The position numbers and the translations under genes were made by a program. From the NCBI GenBank assembly GCA_033765305.1, contig JANRID010000004.1, positions 1-64,000 on the forward strand: a stretch of DNA of 64,000 bases. Reading direction: 5' to 3'. Below the pieces are notes generated by a model, which ran no database searches, was not told where the DNA came from, and saw nothing but the letters and a program-made list of their open reading frames with translations. Shown here piece after piece: positions 25,276 to 34,032 of this stretch. This DNA comes from RDXT01 sp033765305. GTDB taxonomy: Bacteria; Bacteroidota; Bacteroidia; J057. Each line of letters begins with the position of its first letter. Positions within the stretch are counted from its first letter, which is position 1.

Positions 25276-26634
25276 ATGCCCAGAATCTTAATCGTGGATG
25301 ACGAGGAAGTCATCCGAATGACCTTGCAGGAAATTCTGGAATATGAGGAGTATGAAGTGACCACCGCCTCCGACGGCAAGGAAGGCTTCGACCTGCTGAT
25401 GGAGCACAGCTTCGACGCGGTGATCTGCGACATCAAAATGCCCCGGATGAACGGCATGGAGGTCCTCGTGCGGGCCACCGAGGCCAAGCCGGAGGTGCCT
25501 TTCATCATGATCTCCGGCCACGCCGACATCGAGACCGCCGTCGAAGCGACCAAAAAAGGCGCCTACGATTTCATCGAGAAGCCGCCGGATCTCAACCGCC
25601 TCCTGCTCACGGTCCGCAATGCGATCGAGAAGAAGGATCTGGTGGTGGAAACCAAGCGCCTGCGCCGCAAGGTCTCGGGCGTGCGCGAGATCATCGGCCG
25701 CTCGCCGGTAATGGAAAAGATCCAGGAAACCATCGACCGCGTGGCGCCCACCGACGCCCGCGTGCTCATCACCGGCTCCAACGGCACCGGCAAGGAGCTC
25801 GTCGCCCGCTGGATCCATGAAAAAAGCCGCCGCGCCCACGGCCCGCTCGTGGAGGTCAACTGCGCCGCCATTCCCTCCGAACTCATCGAAAGCGAACTCT
25901 TCGGCCACGAAAAAGGCTCCTTCACCGGCGCCGTGCGCCAGCGCATCGGCAAGTTCGAACAGGCCAACGGCGGCACCCTCTTCCTCGACGAAATCGGCGA
26001 CATGAGCCTCGCCGCCCAGGCCAAGGTGCTGCGCGCCCTCCAGGAGCATACCATCACCCGCATCGGCTCCGACCGCCAGATCACCGTGGATGTGCGCATC
26101 CTCGCGGCCACCAACAAGGACCTGCTCCACGAAATCGACCAGGGCAATTTCCGCGAAGACCTCTACCACCGCCTCAGCGTGATCCTCGTCCACGTGCCGC
26201 CGCTCCGCGAGCGCCGCGAGGATATCTCCCTGCTGGCCAAGGCCTTCCTCGCCGAGATCAGCGATTCCTACGGCATGCCCGGCCTGAGCATGGCCCCCGA
26301 TGCATTCGACGAGCTCAGCCGCCTCGAATGGACCGGCAACGTCCGCGAGCTGCACAACGTCATCGAGCGCCTGGCCATCCTCTCCAATGGCACCATCTCC
26401 GGCCAGGATGTGATCGACTACGCCGCGCCGCAGCGCCGCAAGCAGCAGGGCAGCTCCGTGTACGACCAGTACGAGAAGTTTCAGGACTTCAAAGACTTCA
26501 TCGAAAAGGAGTTCATCCTGCGCAAGCTGGAGCAGAACGGGTGGAATGTGTCCAAAACCGCCGACCTGATCGACATCCAGCGGAGCCACCTGTACAACAA
26601 GATGGAGAAATATGGGATCAAGCGGGAGGAATAA
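25276..26634 (+). CDS. NtrC-family sigma-54-dependent response regulator
   Basis: 452 residues in three domains. The receiver (1-120) has DDEE and phospho-acceptor Asp52 in VICDIKMP. The AAA+ sigma-54 activator domain (about 138-370) has Walker A GSNGTGKE at 167-174, GSFTGA at 214-219 (the sigma-54 contact loop, with Ser where Ala is usual), Walker B TLFLDEIGD and the arginine finger region FREDLYHRL. The C-terminal Fis-type helix-turn-helix reads NGWNVSKTADLIDIQRSHLYNKMEKYGI. It activates sigma-54 promoters on phosphorylation. No kinase is adjacent. Its own promoter is of the primary-sigma type (25222-25252). The following SGNH gene overlaps its end by 23 bp. Confidence 0.95.
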   Translation: MPRILIVDDEEVIRMTLQEILEYEEYEVTTASDGKEGFDLLMEHSFDAVICDIKMPRMNGMEVLVRATEAKPEVPFIMISGHADIETAVEATKKGAYDFIEKPPDLNRLLLTVRNAIEKKDLVVETKRLRRKVSGVREIIGRSPVMEKIQETIDRVAPTDARVLITGSNGTGKELVARWIHEKSRRAHGPLVEVNCAAIPSELIESELFGHEKGSFTGAVRQRIGKFEQANGGTLFLDEIGDMSLAAQAKVLRALQEHTITRIGSDRQITVDVRILAATNKDLLHEIDQGNFREDLYHRLSVILVHVPPLRERREDISLLAKAFLAEISDSYGMPGLSMAPDAFDELSRLEWTGNVRELHNVIERLAILSNGTISGQDVIDYAAPQRRKQQGSSVYDQYEKFQDFKDFIEKEFILRKLEQNGWNVSKTADLIDIQRSHLYNKMEKYGIKREE

Positions 26635-27319
26635 AGGGCTGATCGCCAGCCTGCTGCTGCTGATCCTGACCGCTGCCTGCCGGGAATCTGCGGTGCCGCC
26701 CGCCGCGGATTCCCTTCCCTATGCCGCAGAGCTGCGCAAGTTCCGCGAGGCCGACAGCCTGAGCCCGCCGCCGCCGGGCATGATCCTCTTTACCGGAAGC
26801 TCCAGCTTCCGCCGCTGGGACAGCCTGGAGCAGGATTTCGCGCCGTACCCGGTGCTGAACCGCTCCTTCGGCGGCTCCACCTTCGATGACCTGCTCCAGA
26901 TCGCGCATCAGGCCGTATGGCCCTACCGGCCTTCGGCAGTGTTTGTCTATCAGGGCGACAACGACCTCACCCGCCCCGGCGTGACGCCGGAGCTTGTGAT
27001 GGGCCGCGCCCGGCGCTTCGCCGATTCGGTGCGCATCCGGCTGCCCGGCGTGCCCGTGATCTTCCTCGCCCCCAAGCTCAGCCCCTCCCGCCGCCACCGC
27101 CAGGCCGACTACGAGCGCCTCCGCGACTCCCTCCGCACCTGGGCCGTATCCGGCCCCGCCGCCGGCTGGGCCGATACCTACAGCCCGCTGCTCGATGCGC
27201 AGGGCCGCTGCGTGCCGGCCTATTTTGCCGAAGACAGCCTGCACCTGAGCCGCGCCGGCTACCTGAAATGGCGCGAAGTGCTTCGCCCCATGGTGCAGCA
27301 GTATGCCACACATCGCTGA
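26612..27319 (+). CDS. SGNH/GDSL-hydrolase lipoprotein
   Basis: 235 residues. Lipoprotein signal with LTAAC (Cys23). The catalytic blocks of an SGNH hydrolase are present: block I TGSSSFRRWDSL with Ser63, block II NRSFGGS, block III YQGDND with Gly115 and Asn117, and block V EDSLHLSRAGY with Asp208 and His211. Block I reads GSSS rather than GDS, as in the PAF-acetylhydrolase-like/TAP-like branch. Substrate unknown; likely an acyl ester or acetylated sugar in the periplasm. The start overlaps the regulator gene by 23 bp, so the two are translationally coupled. Confidence 0.87.
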   Translation: MGSSGRNKGLIASLLLLILTAACRESAVPPAADSLPYAAELRKFREADSLSPPPPGMILFTGSSSFRRWDSLEQDFAPYPVLNRSFGGSTFDDLLQIAHQAVWPYRPSAVFVYQGDNDLTRPGVTPELVMGRARRFADSVRIRLPGVPVIFLAPKLSPSRRHRQADYERLRDSLRTWAVSGPAAGWADTYSPLLDAQGRCVPAYFAEDSLHLSRAGYLKWREVLRPMVQQYATHR

Positions 27320-27361
27320 TATTCAATACAATACAATGCAGCGAGCAGCCCCGTCCTGCCT

Positions 27362-27418
27362 GCGGCCCCAATATCCCGAATATTCGTAAGGGGCCGCACG
27401 GGCGGAATTTCCATTCCG
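27362..27418. terminator. Two hairpins between the SGNH and PorV-like genes
   Basis: GCGGCCCC at 27362-27369 pairs with GGGGCCGC at 27390-27397, with an inner AATAT/ATATT stem. Six bases later CGGAAT at 27403-27408 pairs with ATTCCG at 27413-27418, followed by TTTGAT. They probably end the regulator-SGNH transcript. Confidence 0.5.
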
Positions 27419-27509
27419 TTTGATACTTTAACCGTTGGATTCCAACTGCAGGCCCCGGCAACCGGATGCGTGCATCCGCGCACTGCGGCCTGTTCAACCC
27501 CCACCCGCT

Positions 27510-28610
27510 ATGTCCCGCATCCCTGTTTGCATCCGGCTTTGCGCCTGGGCCCTTCTGCTGCTTCCAGGCCGCCTCGCAGCCCAGTACGACTCCGAGTTTC
27601 AGACCGAATTCCTGTTTGAACGGATTCCCAACACCCGCGCCGAAGCGCTGGGACGGGCCGATGTCGCCGATGGAAGCTCTCCGGCCTCCATCTTCTACAA
27701 CCCCGCCGCCATCGCGCAGGTGCAGCGCCTCCAGACCGATTTCTCCACCGCTGCGCCCCTCTATCTGCTCGGCAATGCCGATTTCTACTATGCCGGGGCC
27801 GCGTACCGCTTCCACAAGCTGCTCAGCGCCGGCCTCAGCTACCGGCGCTTAGACATCGGCGAGAGCGACTTCGAGATTTTTATCAATGGCAATTATTACC
27901 CCATCAACAAGCCCCGCAGCAGCAACGCCGCCCTGACCCTCGCCTCCGAGCCGGTGAAAAATCTGCGCATAGGCGTCAATGTCAATTTTTACGACTGGAA
28001 ATATCTCGACGGGGAGAAAAACGCCCGCCAGATCCACCTGGATGCCGGCGCGATGTACACGCTGGAGCTGCCCATCGGCAGCGGCGATCCGCATGCGCTG
28101 ACCTTCGGCGCCAGCGTCACCAACTTCCTCAACAGCGGCATTGAATTCGGCGTCGGGAGCTTCCGCACGGTGCAGAAACTGCCCATCGTGGCCCGCACAG
28201 GCGCCGCGTACCGCATCCGCCGCACGGTCGCCTACCCCGGCATGGATGCCGGACCCATCGAGCTGGTCTTCATGGCCGAGTACCAGGATGTGCTCAACAG
28301 CCCTTACAAAACTGCCTTCCGCCTCGGCGGCGAAACCGTCCTGATGGATGTGCTGGCCCTGCGCCTCGGGTTTTTCACCAGCTCGGAAGACGATTCTGGC
28401 GTCTCCACCAACCGCAGCCGGATCAACGACGTCACCTTCGGCGCCGGCCTGATCGCCCCGCTCGACCAGCTGACCGGCGGCAAGATCCCCTGCCGCGCCG
28501 CCCTGGATGTCACGGTGCTCAAACAGCCGCCGTTCACCTTCTCCGGCCAGCGCCTGCCCAACTTCCGCAGCTTCGGCCTGCGCCTCGACTGGACCCTGCC
28601 CGGCGCCTGA
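27510..28610 (+). CDS. PorV/PorQ-family outer-membrane beta-barrel protein
   Basis: 366 residues. A signal peptide (LCAWALLLLPGRLAAQ) is followed by the family block RIPNTRAEALGRADVADGSSPASIFYNPAAIAQV and then a series of beta strands ending in an aromatic-terminated strand (SFGLRLDWTLPGA). The NPA motif near the N-terminus and the TolT/FadL-like barrel are typical of the PorV/PorQ family. PorV shuttles T9SS cargo to the attachment complex and PorQ has a related role; which, if either, applies here cannot be decided. The start is the ATG at 27510. The window encodes at least two T9SS cargo proteins, so the link is plausible. Confidence 0.8.
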   Translation: MSRIPVCIRLCAWALLLLPGRLAAQYDSEFQTEFLFERIPNTRAEALGRADVADGSSPASIFYNPAAIAQVQRLQTDFSTAAPLYLLGNADFYYAGAAYRFHKLLSAGLSYRRLDIGESDFEIFINGNYYPINKPRSSNAALTLASEPVKNLRIGVNVNFYDWKYLDGEKNARQIHLDAGAMYTLELPIGSGDPHALTFGASVTNFLNSGIEFGVGSFRTVQKLPIVARTGAAYRIRRTVAYPGMDAGPIELVFMAEYQDVLNSPYKTAFRLGGETVLMDVLALRLGFFTSSEDDSGVSTNRSRINDVTFGAGLIAPLDQLTGGKIPCRAALDVTVLKQPPFTFSGQRLPNFRSFGLRLDWTLPGA

Positions 28611-28646
28611 TTCCCCTTTCCTCCACCTCCCTCAAGCCTGTCTCTT

Positions 28647-29354
28647 ATGCGTCTGATATACAGCATCTCCGTCCTCCTGCTGCTGCTCGGCCTGCGCGCT
28701 GGGGCCCAGCCTTACTACGGCTTCCAGATCATCGGCCTGCACACCCTGTACGTGTCTGTGGGGTTCGAGCAGAAGCCCACCCTCGGATTCGGCTACTGCA
28801 TCCGGGACAACACCCGCTCGATCGCCTATGCCGACTGGTCGGCGGAGATCCGATTCCCCGCCGACGAGATGTGGCGGTTCAGCAACTACACCATCATTGC
28901 CGGTGCCCACATGCCCTTCGTGGCGCGCACGTGGTTCATGGCGGCAGGCGCGCACCTGCGCCTGCGGCGCCAGACCCTGCCCGAAGGCACGCTCACGACC
29001 CTGGGCCTTGCGGCCAGCCTGCTGCCCAGCGTTTACTACAACAGCAGCCTCGGCGACCAGCCCAGCGGCACCCTGGCCGTCCGCGGCACCTTCATGCCGG
29101 TGCTGGCAGCGCATTACAAGGGCTCCGGCGCCGAAGGCCTCAAATCCGGCTGGAATGGATGGCCCGGGGCCTATCAGCTGGAGGTGGGCGGCCACGCCGA
29201 CCTGCATCTGGAGCGCACGCTCAGCGCCTCGCTCAACGGCGCCTGGGTCAAACAATGGCAGCAGGAAACGGTCCTGCCCGCCCTGCCCTACTCTTCCCGG
29301 CCTATTACCGGCGATCTCATCCTCGGCTCCACCTACTGGCTCAAGCGGCTGTAA
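28647..29354 (+). CDS. Hypothetical exported beta-barrel-like protein
   Basis: 235 residues. A signal peptide (IYSISVLLLLLGLRAGAQ) is followed by alternating hydrophobic strands (YYGFQIIGLHTLYVSVGFEQ, GFGYCIRDNTRSIAYADWSAEI, LGLAASLLPSVYYN) and a C-terminal ILGSTYWLKRL strand. The composition suggests a small outer-membrane barrel, but I do not recognise the family. It lies 36 bp after the PorV-like gene and may be cotranscribed. Its last 14 bp overlap the 3' end of the convergent purA. Confidence 0.65.
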   Translation: MRLIYSISVLLLLLGLRAGAQPYYGFQIIGLHTLYVSVGFEQKPTLGFGYCIRDNTRSIAYADWSAEIRFPADEMWRFSNYTIIAGAHMPFVARTWFMAAGAHLRLRRQTLPEGTLTTLGLAASLLPSVYYNSSLGDQPSGTLAVRGTFMPVLAAHYKGSGAEGLKSGWNGWPGAYQLEVGGHADLHLERTLSASLNGAWVKQWQQETVLPALPYSSRPITGDLILGSTYWLKRL

Positions 29355-30627
29355 CCGGCTGCCCGTGCATGGCCAGAATCTGCTCGCGGTCCGGGCCTAC
29401 GGAAACGTAGGTCACGGGCACGCCGAGATAGGCCTCGATGAAGCGGATATAGGCATGCAGCGCCTCCGGCAGGTCTTCCGGCCGTCGGGCGCCGGTCAGG
29501 TCGGCCTGCCAGCCGGGCAAGGTCTCATACAGCGGCCGGGCATGGTCGAGGTCGAAGGGCATCTCGCGCGTAGGGCCTTCAGGCGTATCGTAGGCGACGC
29601 AGACCTGGAGCTCCGGCAGGAAGGACAGCACATCCGCTTTGGTCATGATCAGGTCGGTGACACCGCTCAGCTGCACGGCGTAGCGCAGCAGGGGCAGGTC
29701 CAGCCAGCCGCAGCGGCGGGGGCGGCCGGTGGTGGCACCGAATTCGCTGCCGGTCTGGCGGATGGCTTCGCCGGTCTCATTTTCGAGCTCGGTGGGGAAA
29801 GGGCCGCTGCCTACGCGGGTGCAGTAGGCTTTGAAAATGCCGAAGACCCGTCCGATGCCGGAAGGCGGCACGCCGAGGCCGATGCAGGCGCCGGAAGCCG
29901 TGGTATTGGAGCTGGTGACGAAAGGATAGCTGCCAAACTCGATGTCGAGCAGAGCGCCCTGGGCGCCTTCGGCGAGAATGCGCTTGCCGGAGGCCATCGC
30001 CTCGTGCAGGTAGGCCTCGGAATTGCCCAGGCGGAGGGTGCGGAGAAAGTCTGCTGCCTCCATGAACTGCGCTTCCGTTTCGGCGAGGTCGTATTCGTAG
30101 GCGTAGAGGCTGCGCAGCAGCATTTCGTGCTTGGCGCGCAGCGCCGCGTAGCGTTCGCGGAAGTCGGGCAGGAGCAGATCTCCCACCCGCAGGCCGTTGC
30201 GGCCGGTTTTATCCATATACGTCGGCCCGATGCCCCGGAGGGTGGAGCCGATTTTCTGATCGCCTTTGGCCTGCTCCGAGGCAGCGTCCAGCAGCTTGTG
30301 GGTGGGCAGAATCAGGTGGGCCCGGCGCGAAATGAAGAGCCGGCTGCGGATCTGCTCGCCGCTGCTTTCGAGCTTTTCGATCTCCCTGCGCAGGGTCACC
30401 GGGTCCAGCACCACGCCGTTGCCGATGAGGCAGACTGCATCCGGGTGGAAAATTCCGGAGGGAATGAGGTGCAGCACAAATTTCTGGCCCTGGAATACGA
30501 TGGTATGGCCGGCATTGGGGCCGCCCTGAAAGCGGGCAACCACATCGTACTGCGGGGTGAACACGTCCACAACCTTTCCTTTGCCTTCGTCTCCCCACTG
30601 AAGGCCTAACAATACATCGACAGCCAT
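29341..30627 (-). CDS. purA: Adenylosuccinate synthetase
   Basis: 428 residues. Converts IMP, aspartate and GTP to adenylosuccinate, the first committed step of AMP synthesis. Family motifs: LLGLQWGDEGKGKVVD (P-loop and catalytic Asp), GPNAGHTIVF, the IMP-binding RGIGPTYMDKTGRNGLRVGD, SSNTTASGACIGLGVPP, the RPRRCGWLDLPLLRYA region, and TKADVL for guanine binding. Full length. It is the last gene of the fur-STAS-purA run, 30 bp after the STAS gene. Its 3' end overlaps the convergent gene by 14 bp, so transcripts of both strands meet here. Confidence 0.97.
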   Translation of the reverse strand: MAVDVLLGLQWGDEGKGKVVDVFTPQYDVVARFQGGPNAGHTIVFQGQKFVLHLIPSGIFHPDAVCLIGNGVVLDPVTLRREIEKLESSGEQIRSRLFISRRAHLILPTHKLLDAASEQAKGDQKIGSTLRGIGPTYMDKTGRNGLRVGDLLLPDFRERYAALRAKHEMLLRSLYAYEYDLAETEAQFMEAADFLRTLRLGNSEAYLHEAMASGKRILAEGAQGALLDIEFGSYPFVTSSNTTASGACIGLGVPPSGIGRVFGIFKAYCTRVGSGPFPTELENETGEAIRQTGSEFGATTGRPRRCGWLDLPLLRYAVQLSGVTDLIMTKADVLSFLPELQVCVAYDTPEGPTREMPFDLDHARPLYETLPGWQADLTGARRPEDLPEALHAYIRFIEAYLGVPVTYVSVGPDREQILAMHGQPVTAA

Positions 30628-30657
30628 AGATCAGTACAGAACAGCTCCCGGAAGCGG

Positions 30658-31005
30658 TCAGGCCCCTGCGTTCAGCTGCGCAAGCGCGGCATCCGCATCC
30701 GGGAAGGTGGAAAAAATGGTATGCAGCTTGGTGATGACCAGCAGGTTCTGGATAAAACCCGACGGGTTGGCCAGCACCACTTCCCCGCCTGCCTTGCGCG
30801 CGCGCGTGAGCAGGGTGATGAGCATCCCCAAACCGGTGCTGTTGATGTGGTTGAGATGCGTCATATCGATCACGTACCGGGTGATGCCCTGGCTGAGCTG
30901 GTCGCCGAAGGCTTCCAGAACGGGCAGGCCGTCTGTTTCGCCGATGAGGCTGCCGCTGAGGTTCAGCACCCCGATACCGTCTTGTTGCGAGAAGTGAAAG
31001 TCCAT
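30658..31005 (-). CDS. STAS-domain anti-sigma-factor antagonist
   Basis: 115 residues, a single STAS domain. The conserved MTHLNHINSTGLGML segment contains Ser56, the residue phosphorylated by anti-sigma kinases in SpoIIAA/RsbV homologues. The rest follows the fold: VLNLSGSLIG, YVIDMTH and EVVLANPSGFIQNLLVITKL. Such proteins control sigma factors or signalling complexes in partner-switching systems. No RsbW-like kinase or sigma factor is adjacent. The start at 31005 (MDFHFSQQDG) lies 22 bp after the Fur-like gene and purA follows after 30 bp, implying one transcript. Confidence 0.88.
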   Translation of the reverse strand: MDFHFSQQDGIGVLNLSGSLIGETDGLPVLEAFGDQLSQGITRYVIDMTHLNHINSTGLGMLITLLTRARKAGGEVVLANPSGFIQNLLVITKLHTIFSTFPDADAALAQLNAGA

Positions 31006-31027
31006 GTGTGCGTGGTAAGCAGTCAGA

Positions 31028-31504
31028 TCAGCGTTTTCCTTCGCATTGCGCATTCCGGCATACCCCGAAGATGGTCAGGGCGTGGTAGGATACGTCGAAG
31101 CCGAGGATGTCGGCAATGGTGTGTTCGATTTCTCCGATCCGGGGATCGCAGAACTCCATCACCTTGCCGCAGGTGGAGCAGATGAGGTGGTCGTGCTGCT
31201 TGTATCCGTAGGATTTTTCGTACAGGGCCTGATTGGCGCCGAACTGGTGGCGCTTCACGAGGTCGCACTCCACCAGCAGGTCGAGCGTATTGTACACCGT
31301 GGCGCGGCTGACCCGGTAGTTTTTATTCTTCATGTGGATGTAGAGCGACTCCACATCGAAATGGTCGTTGCGCGAATAAATCTCCTCCAGGATCGCATAG
31401 CGCTCCGGCGTTTTGCGGTGGCCATGCTGATCCAGATAGCCGGCAAAGAGCTGCCGGACTTCTTCGATGCGTTCCCGCTGTCTGCTGGGAGAAACTTCAG
31501 GCAT
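31028..31504 (-). CDS. Fur-family transcriptional regulator
   Basis: 158 residues. Winged-helix N-terminus (QHGHRKTPERYAILEEIY, VSRATVYNTLDLLVECDLV) followed by the dimerisation domain with the metal site HDHLICSTCGKVMEF and the second zinc pair CRNAQC at the C-terminus. A structural Zn(Cys)4 site is therefore intact. It may be Fur, Zur or PerR; the sequence does not separate these by eye. The start at 31504 (MPEVSPSRQ) follows a TAGATTTG box. First gene of fur-STAS-purA. Confidence 0.92.
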   Translation of the reverse strand: MPEVSPSRQRERIEEVRQLFAGYLDQHGHRKTPERYAILEEIYSRNDHFDVESLYIHMKNKNYRVSRATVYNTLDLLVECDLVKRHQFGANQALYEKSYGYKQHDHLICSTCGKVMEFCDPRIGEIEHTIADILGFDVSYHALTIFGVCRNAQCEGKR

Positions 31505-31536
31505 ATCGGTGCAGCACGCCAGGGATGAGAGGCGCA

Positions 31537-31544
31537 CAAATCTA
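31537..31544 (-). promoter_or_regulatory. -7 element of the fur-STAS-purA run
   Basis: The minus strand reads TAGATTTG, an exact TAnnTTTG match, 32 bp before the ATG at 31504. No TTG is seen at the ideal distance. An inverted repeat typical of a Fur box is not evident here. Confidence 0.45.
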
Positions 31545-31610
31545 GGAAATTCCGGGGAGAGAACCGACAGGAAATCCCGCCGCAGCGGCGGCAAATTTCT
31601 CCGGCGCCAT

Positions 31611-31748
31611 TCAGCGCCGCCGGGCACCCCGGCGCTGCCGGCGGCTCCGGCCGCTGTCTTCGGCCAGGGTCTTCCGGATTCCCAGATACACGAGATACAC
31701 CACGCCGCCAACGAGCGCAATCAGCAGAATTGTCCCAAGGGCATTCAT
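31611..31748 (-). CDS. Small single-pass membrane protein
   Basis: 45 codons starting at the ATG at 31748. The product begins MNALGTILLIALVGGVVYLV, a clean transmembrane helix with a GG motif, and ends with the very basic tail SGRSRRQRRGARRR. The N-out/C-in topology is inferred from the positive-inside rule. It lies between the groEL terminator (31822-31848) and the Fur-family gene, all on the minus strand. I cannot name a family. The tight hydrophobic-then-basic design argues against a chance open frame. Confidence 0.55.
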   Translation of the reverse strand: MNALGTILLIALVGGVVYLVYLGIRKTLAEDSGRSRRQRRGARRR

Positions 31749-31821
31749 ACGCCAATGCAGGTTACAGGGTCAACCGGTAAGATACACGGATCCGCGCTCA
31801 AACACAAGCCCCGGACAGCAG

Positions 31822-31848
31822 AAAGCCGCCCCCGGCGGGAGCGGCTTT
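31822..31848 (-). terminator. Terminator of groES-groEL
   Basis: AAAGCCGC at 31822-31829 and GCGGCTTT at 31841-31848 form an 8-bp perfect stem whose outer pairs are A-T, placed 26 bp after the groEL stop codon. Confidence 0.75.
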
Positions 31849-31873
31849 CATCCGTATATCGCTGGCAGGCAGA

Positions 31874-33532
31874 TTACATCATGCCGCCCATGTCGCCGCC
31901 GCCGTGGCGGTGGCCGCCGGCAGCAGCCTTGTCGTCCTCCGGATCCTCGGTGATGACGCACTCGGTCGTCAGGAGCAGGCCTGCGATCGAAGCGGCGTTT
32001 TCGAGGGCGGTGCGGGCCACCTTGGTCGGGTCGATGATGCCGCTGTCGAAGAATTTCTCGTACTCTTCGGTGCGGGCGTTGAAGCCAAAGTCGACCTCGG
32101 CATTTTCACGCACGCGGTTCAGCACCACGCCGGACTCGATGCCTGCGTTTTCCACGATCTGGCGGAGCGGCTCTTCGAGCGCACGGCGCACGATGCTCAC
32201 GCCTACACCCACATCGCCTTTGAGCAGGCTGTCGTTGATGCCGCCGCGGCCGGCTTCGAGCGCCTTGATGGCACGCACCAGGGCCACGCCGCCGCCGGGG
32301 ATGATGCCTTCTTCCACAGCAGCCTTGGTGGCGTGCAGGGCGTCATCCACGCGGTCTTTCTTCTCCTTCATTTCCACCTCGGTCGCAGCGCCGACGTAGA
32401 TCACGGCCACCCCGCCGGACAGCTTGGCCAGGCGCTCCTGGAGCTTCTCGCGGTCGTAGTCGGAGGTCGTCGTTTCGATCTGCGCCTTGATCTGGTTGAT
32501 CCGGGCCTTGATCTGGTCTTCATCGCCCAGGCCGCCCACGATGGTGGTGTTGTCCTTGTCGATGGAAACCTTGTTGGCACGGCCCAGCAGGGTCAGGTTG
32601 GTGTTTTCGAGCTTGTAGCCGCGCTCTTCGGAGATCACCTGGCCGCCCGTGAGGATGGCGATGTCTTCCAGCATGGCCTTGCGGCGGTCGCCGAAGCCCG
32701 GAGCCTTCACGGCCGCCACTTTCAGCGTGCCGCGGATTTTGTTGACCACGAGGGTAGCGAGGGCTTCGCCTTCGAGATCTTCAGCCACGATGAGGAGCGG
32801 GCGGCCCGTCTGCACCGACTGCTCGAGCACCGGGAGCAGATCCTTCATCGAAGAGATCTTCTTGTCGTAGAGCAGGATGAAGGGGTTGTCCATCTCCACT
32901 TCCATCGTGTCCGGATTGGTCACGAAGTAGGGGGAAATGTAGCCGCGGTCAAACTGCATGCCTTCCACCACATCGAGGTAGGTCTCCATGCCCTTGGCTT
33001 CTTCGACAGTGATGACGCCGTCTTTGCCCACTTTCTCCATGGCGTCGGCGATGAATTTGCCGATTTCATGGTCGCCGTTGGAGGAGATGGTCGCCACCTG
33101 GGCAATTTCCTTGGAGTCGCCGATCTTGCGGGAGAACTTCTTCAGCTCAGCCACCACGACTTTGGTTGCCTCTTCGATGCCTTTCTTCAGCTCCATCGGA
33201 TTGGAACCGGCAGTCACGTTCTTCAGGCCTTCGCGGATGATGGCCTGTGCGAGCACCGTAGCGGTGGTGGTGCCGTCGCCGGCGATGTCAGCCGTCTTGG
33301 AGGCGACTTCCTTCACCATCTGGGCGCCCATATTTTCAATGGGGTCCTTCAGTTCGATCTCCTTGGCCACGGTCACACCGTCCTTGGTGATGGCGGGCGA
33401 GCCGAACTTCTTGTCGATGACCACATTGCGGCCTTTGGGGCCGAGGGTAACTTTAACTGCGTTTGCCAGCGCATCCACGCCGCGTTTCAGCCTATCGCGG
33501 GCATCGGAGTTAAATTCGATTTTCTTAGCCAT
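31874..33532 (-). CDS. groL: 60-kDa chaperonin GroEL
   Basis: 552 residues. The full chaperonin with LKRGVDALANAVKVTLGPKGRNVVIDKKFGSP at the N-terminus, the ATP motif GDGTTTATVLAQAI, and the signature AAVEEGIIPGGGVALVRA. The C-terminal tail is rich in Gly, Met and His (GGHRHGGGDMGGMM), a variant of the usual GGM repeat; the added histidines are unusual. The single-ring folding cavity works with GroES, encoded 84 bp upstream on the same strand. This is the only groEL in the window. Confidence 0.98.
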   Translation of the reverse strand: MAKKIEFNSDARDRLKRGVDALANAVKVTLGPKGRNVVIDKKFGSPAITKDGVTVAKEIELKDPIENMGAQMVKEVASKTADIAGDGTTTATVLAQAIIREGLKNVTAGSNPMELKKGIEEATKVVVAELKKFSRKIGDSKEIAQVATISSNGDHEIGKFIADAMEKVGKDGVITVEEAKGMETYLDVVEGMQFDRGYISPYFVTNPDTMEVEMDNPFILLYDKKISSMKDLLPVLEQSVQTGRPLLIVAEDLEGEALATLVVNKIRGTLKVAAVKAPGFGDRRKAMLEDIAILTGGQVISEERGYKLENTNLTLLGRANKVSIDKDNTTIVGGLGDEDQIKARINQIKAQIETTTSDYDREKLQERLAKLSGGVAVIYVGAATEVEMKEKKDRVDDALHATKAAVEEGIIPGGGVALVRAIKALEAGRGGINDSLLKGDVGVGVSIVRRALEEPLRQIVENAGIESGVVLNRVRENAEVDFGFNARTEEYEKFFDSGIIDPTKVARTALENAASIAGLLLTTECVITEDPEDDKAAAGGHRHGGGDMGGMM

Positions 33533-33616
33533 ATGAATGGATCAAAATTAATGGGAAACAGGTGTGAAACAACCAGTAGAGCTTGACAGCGATGGCGCCG
33601 GGGGCGCCTGGGAGGA

Positions 33617-33892
33617 TCAGAGCACCGCGAGAATGTCGGACTCACGCATGATGAGGTAGTCGGAGCCTTCCACGGAGATTTCCGTGCCGGAGTACTTGCC
33701 GTAGAGCACCGTATCGCCTACCGTCACCGTCGTAGGTTCGTCTTTCTTGCCGGGGCCTACAGCCACTACCGTACCACGCTGCGGCTTTTCCTTGGCGGTG
33801 TCAGGAATAATGATGCCGGATGCCGTTTTCTCTTCGGCGGGCGCCGGTTGGATCAGAACCCGATCGGCCAGGGGCTTAATCTTCACAGCCAT
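33617..33892 (-). CDS. groS: 10-kDa chaperonin GroES
   Basis: 91 residues. Family features: IKPLADRVLIQPAPAEEKTASGIIIPDTAKEKPQRGTVVAVGPG with the mobile loop, and the C-terminal VGDTVLYGKYSGTEISVEGSDYLIMRESDILAVL. It caps GroEL. It is first in the groES-groEL operon. The upstream 244-bp gap holds two inverted repeats built from TGTCA/TGACA half-sites (34010-34023 and 34033-34050), which may mediate stress control; no CIRCE element was seen. Confidence 0.97.
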   Translation of the reverse strand: MAVKIKPLADRVLIQPAPAEEKTASGIIIPDTAKEKPQRGTVVAVGPGKKDEPTTVTVGDTVLYGKYSGTEISVEGSDYLIMRESDILAVL

Positions 33893-34009
33893 AATTTCTC
33901 GGTTTTAGGTTCAGAGGTGATTCCCCGCAAAGGGGTGGTTCGAGTCGACAGGATCGAAAAATGTGCCAATCCCCGAAAACCTGACAGGCTGGATTCCGAA
34001 GCCCGATTT

Positions 34010-34023
34010 TGACCAATTTGTCA
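34010..34023. promoter_or_regulatory. Inverted repeat TGAC-N6-GTCA upstream of groES
   Basis: TGAC at 34010-34013 and GTCA at 34020-34023 form a dyad about 120 bp before the groES ATG. It uses the same half-site as the larger dyad at 34033-34050. A single TGACA also occurs near 33982. Confidence 0.35.
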
Positions 34024-34032
34024 GTGCCGCTT

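Noticed and set aside
33930..33960. tRNA T-loop-like word GGTTCGAGTC
   Set aside because: No acceptor or anticodon stems can be built around it, and no CCA end is found.
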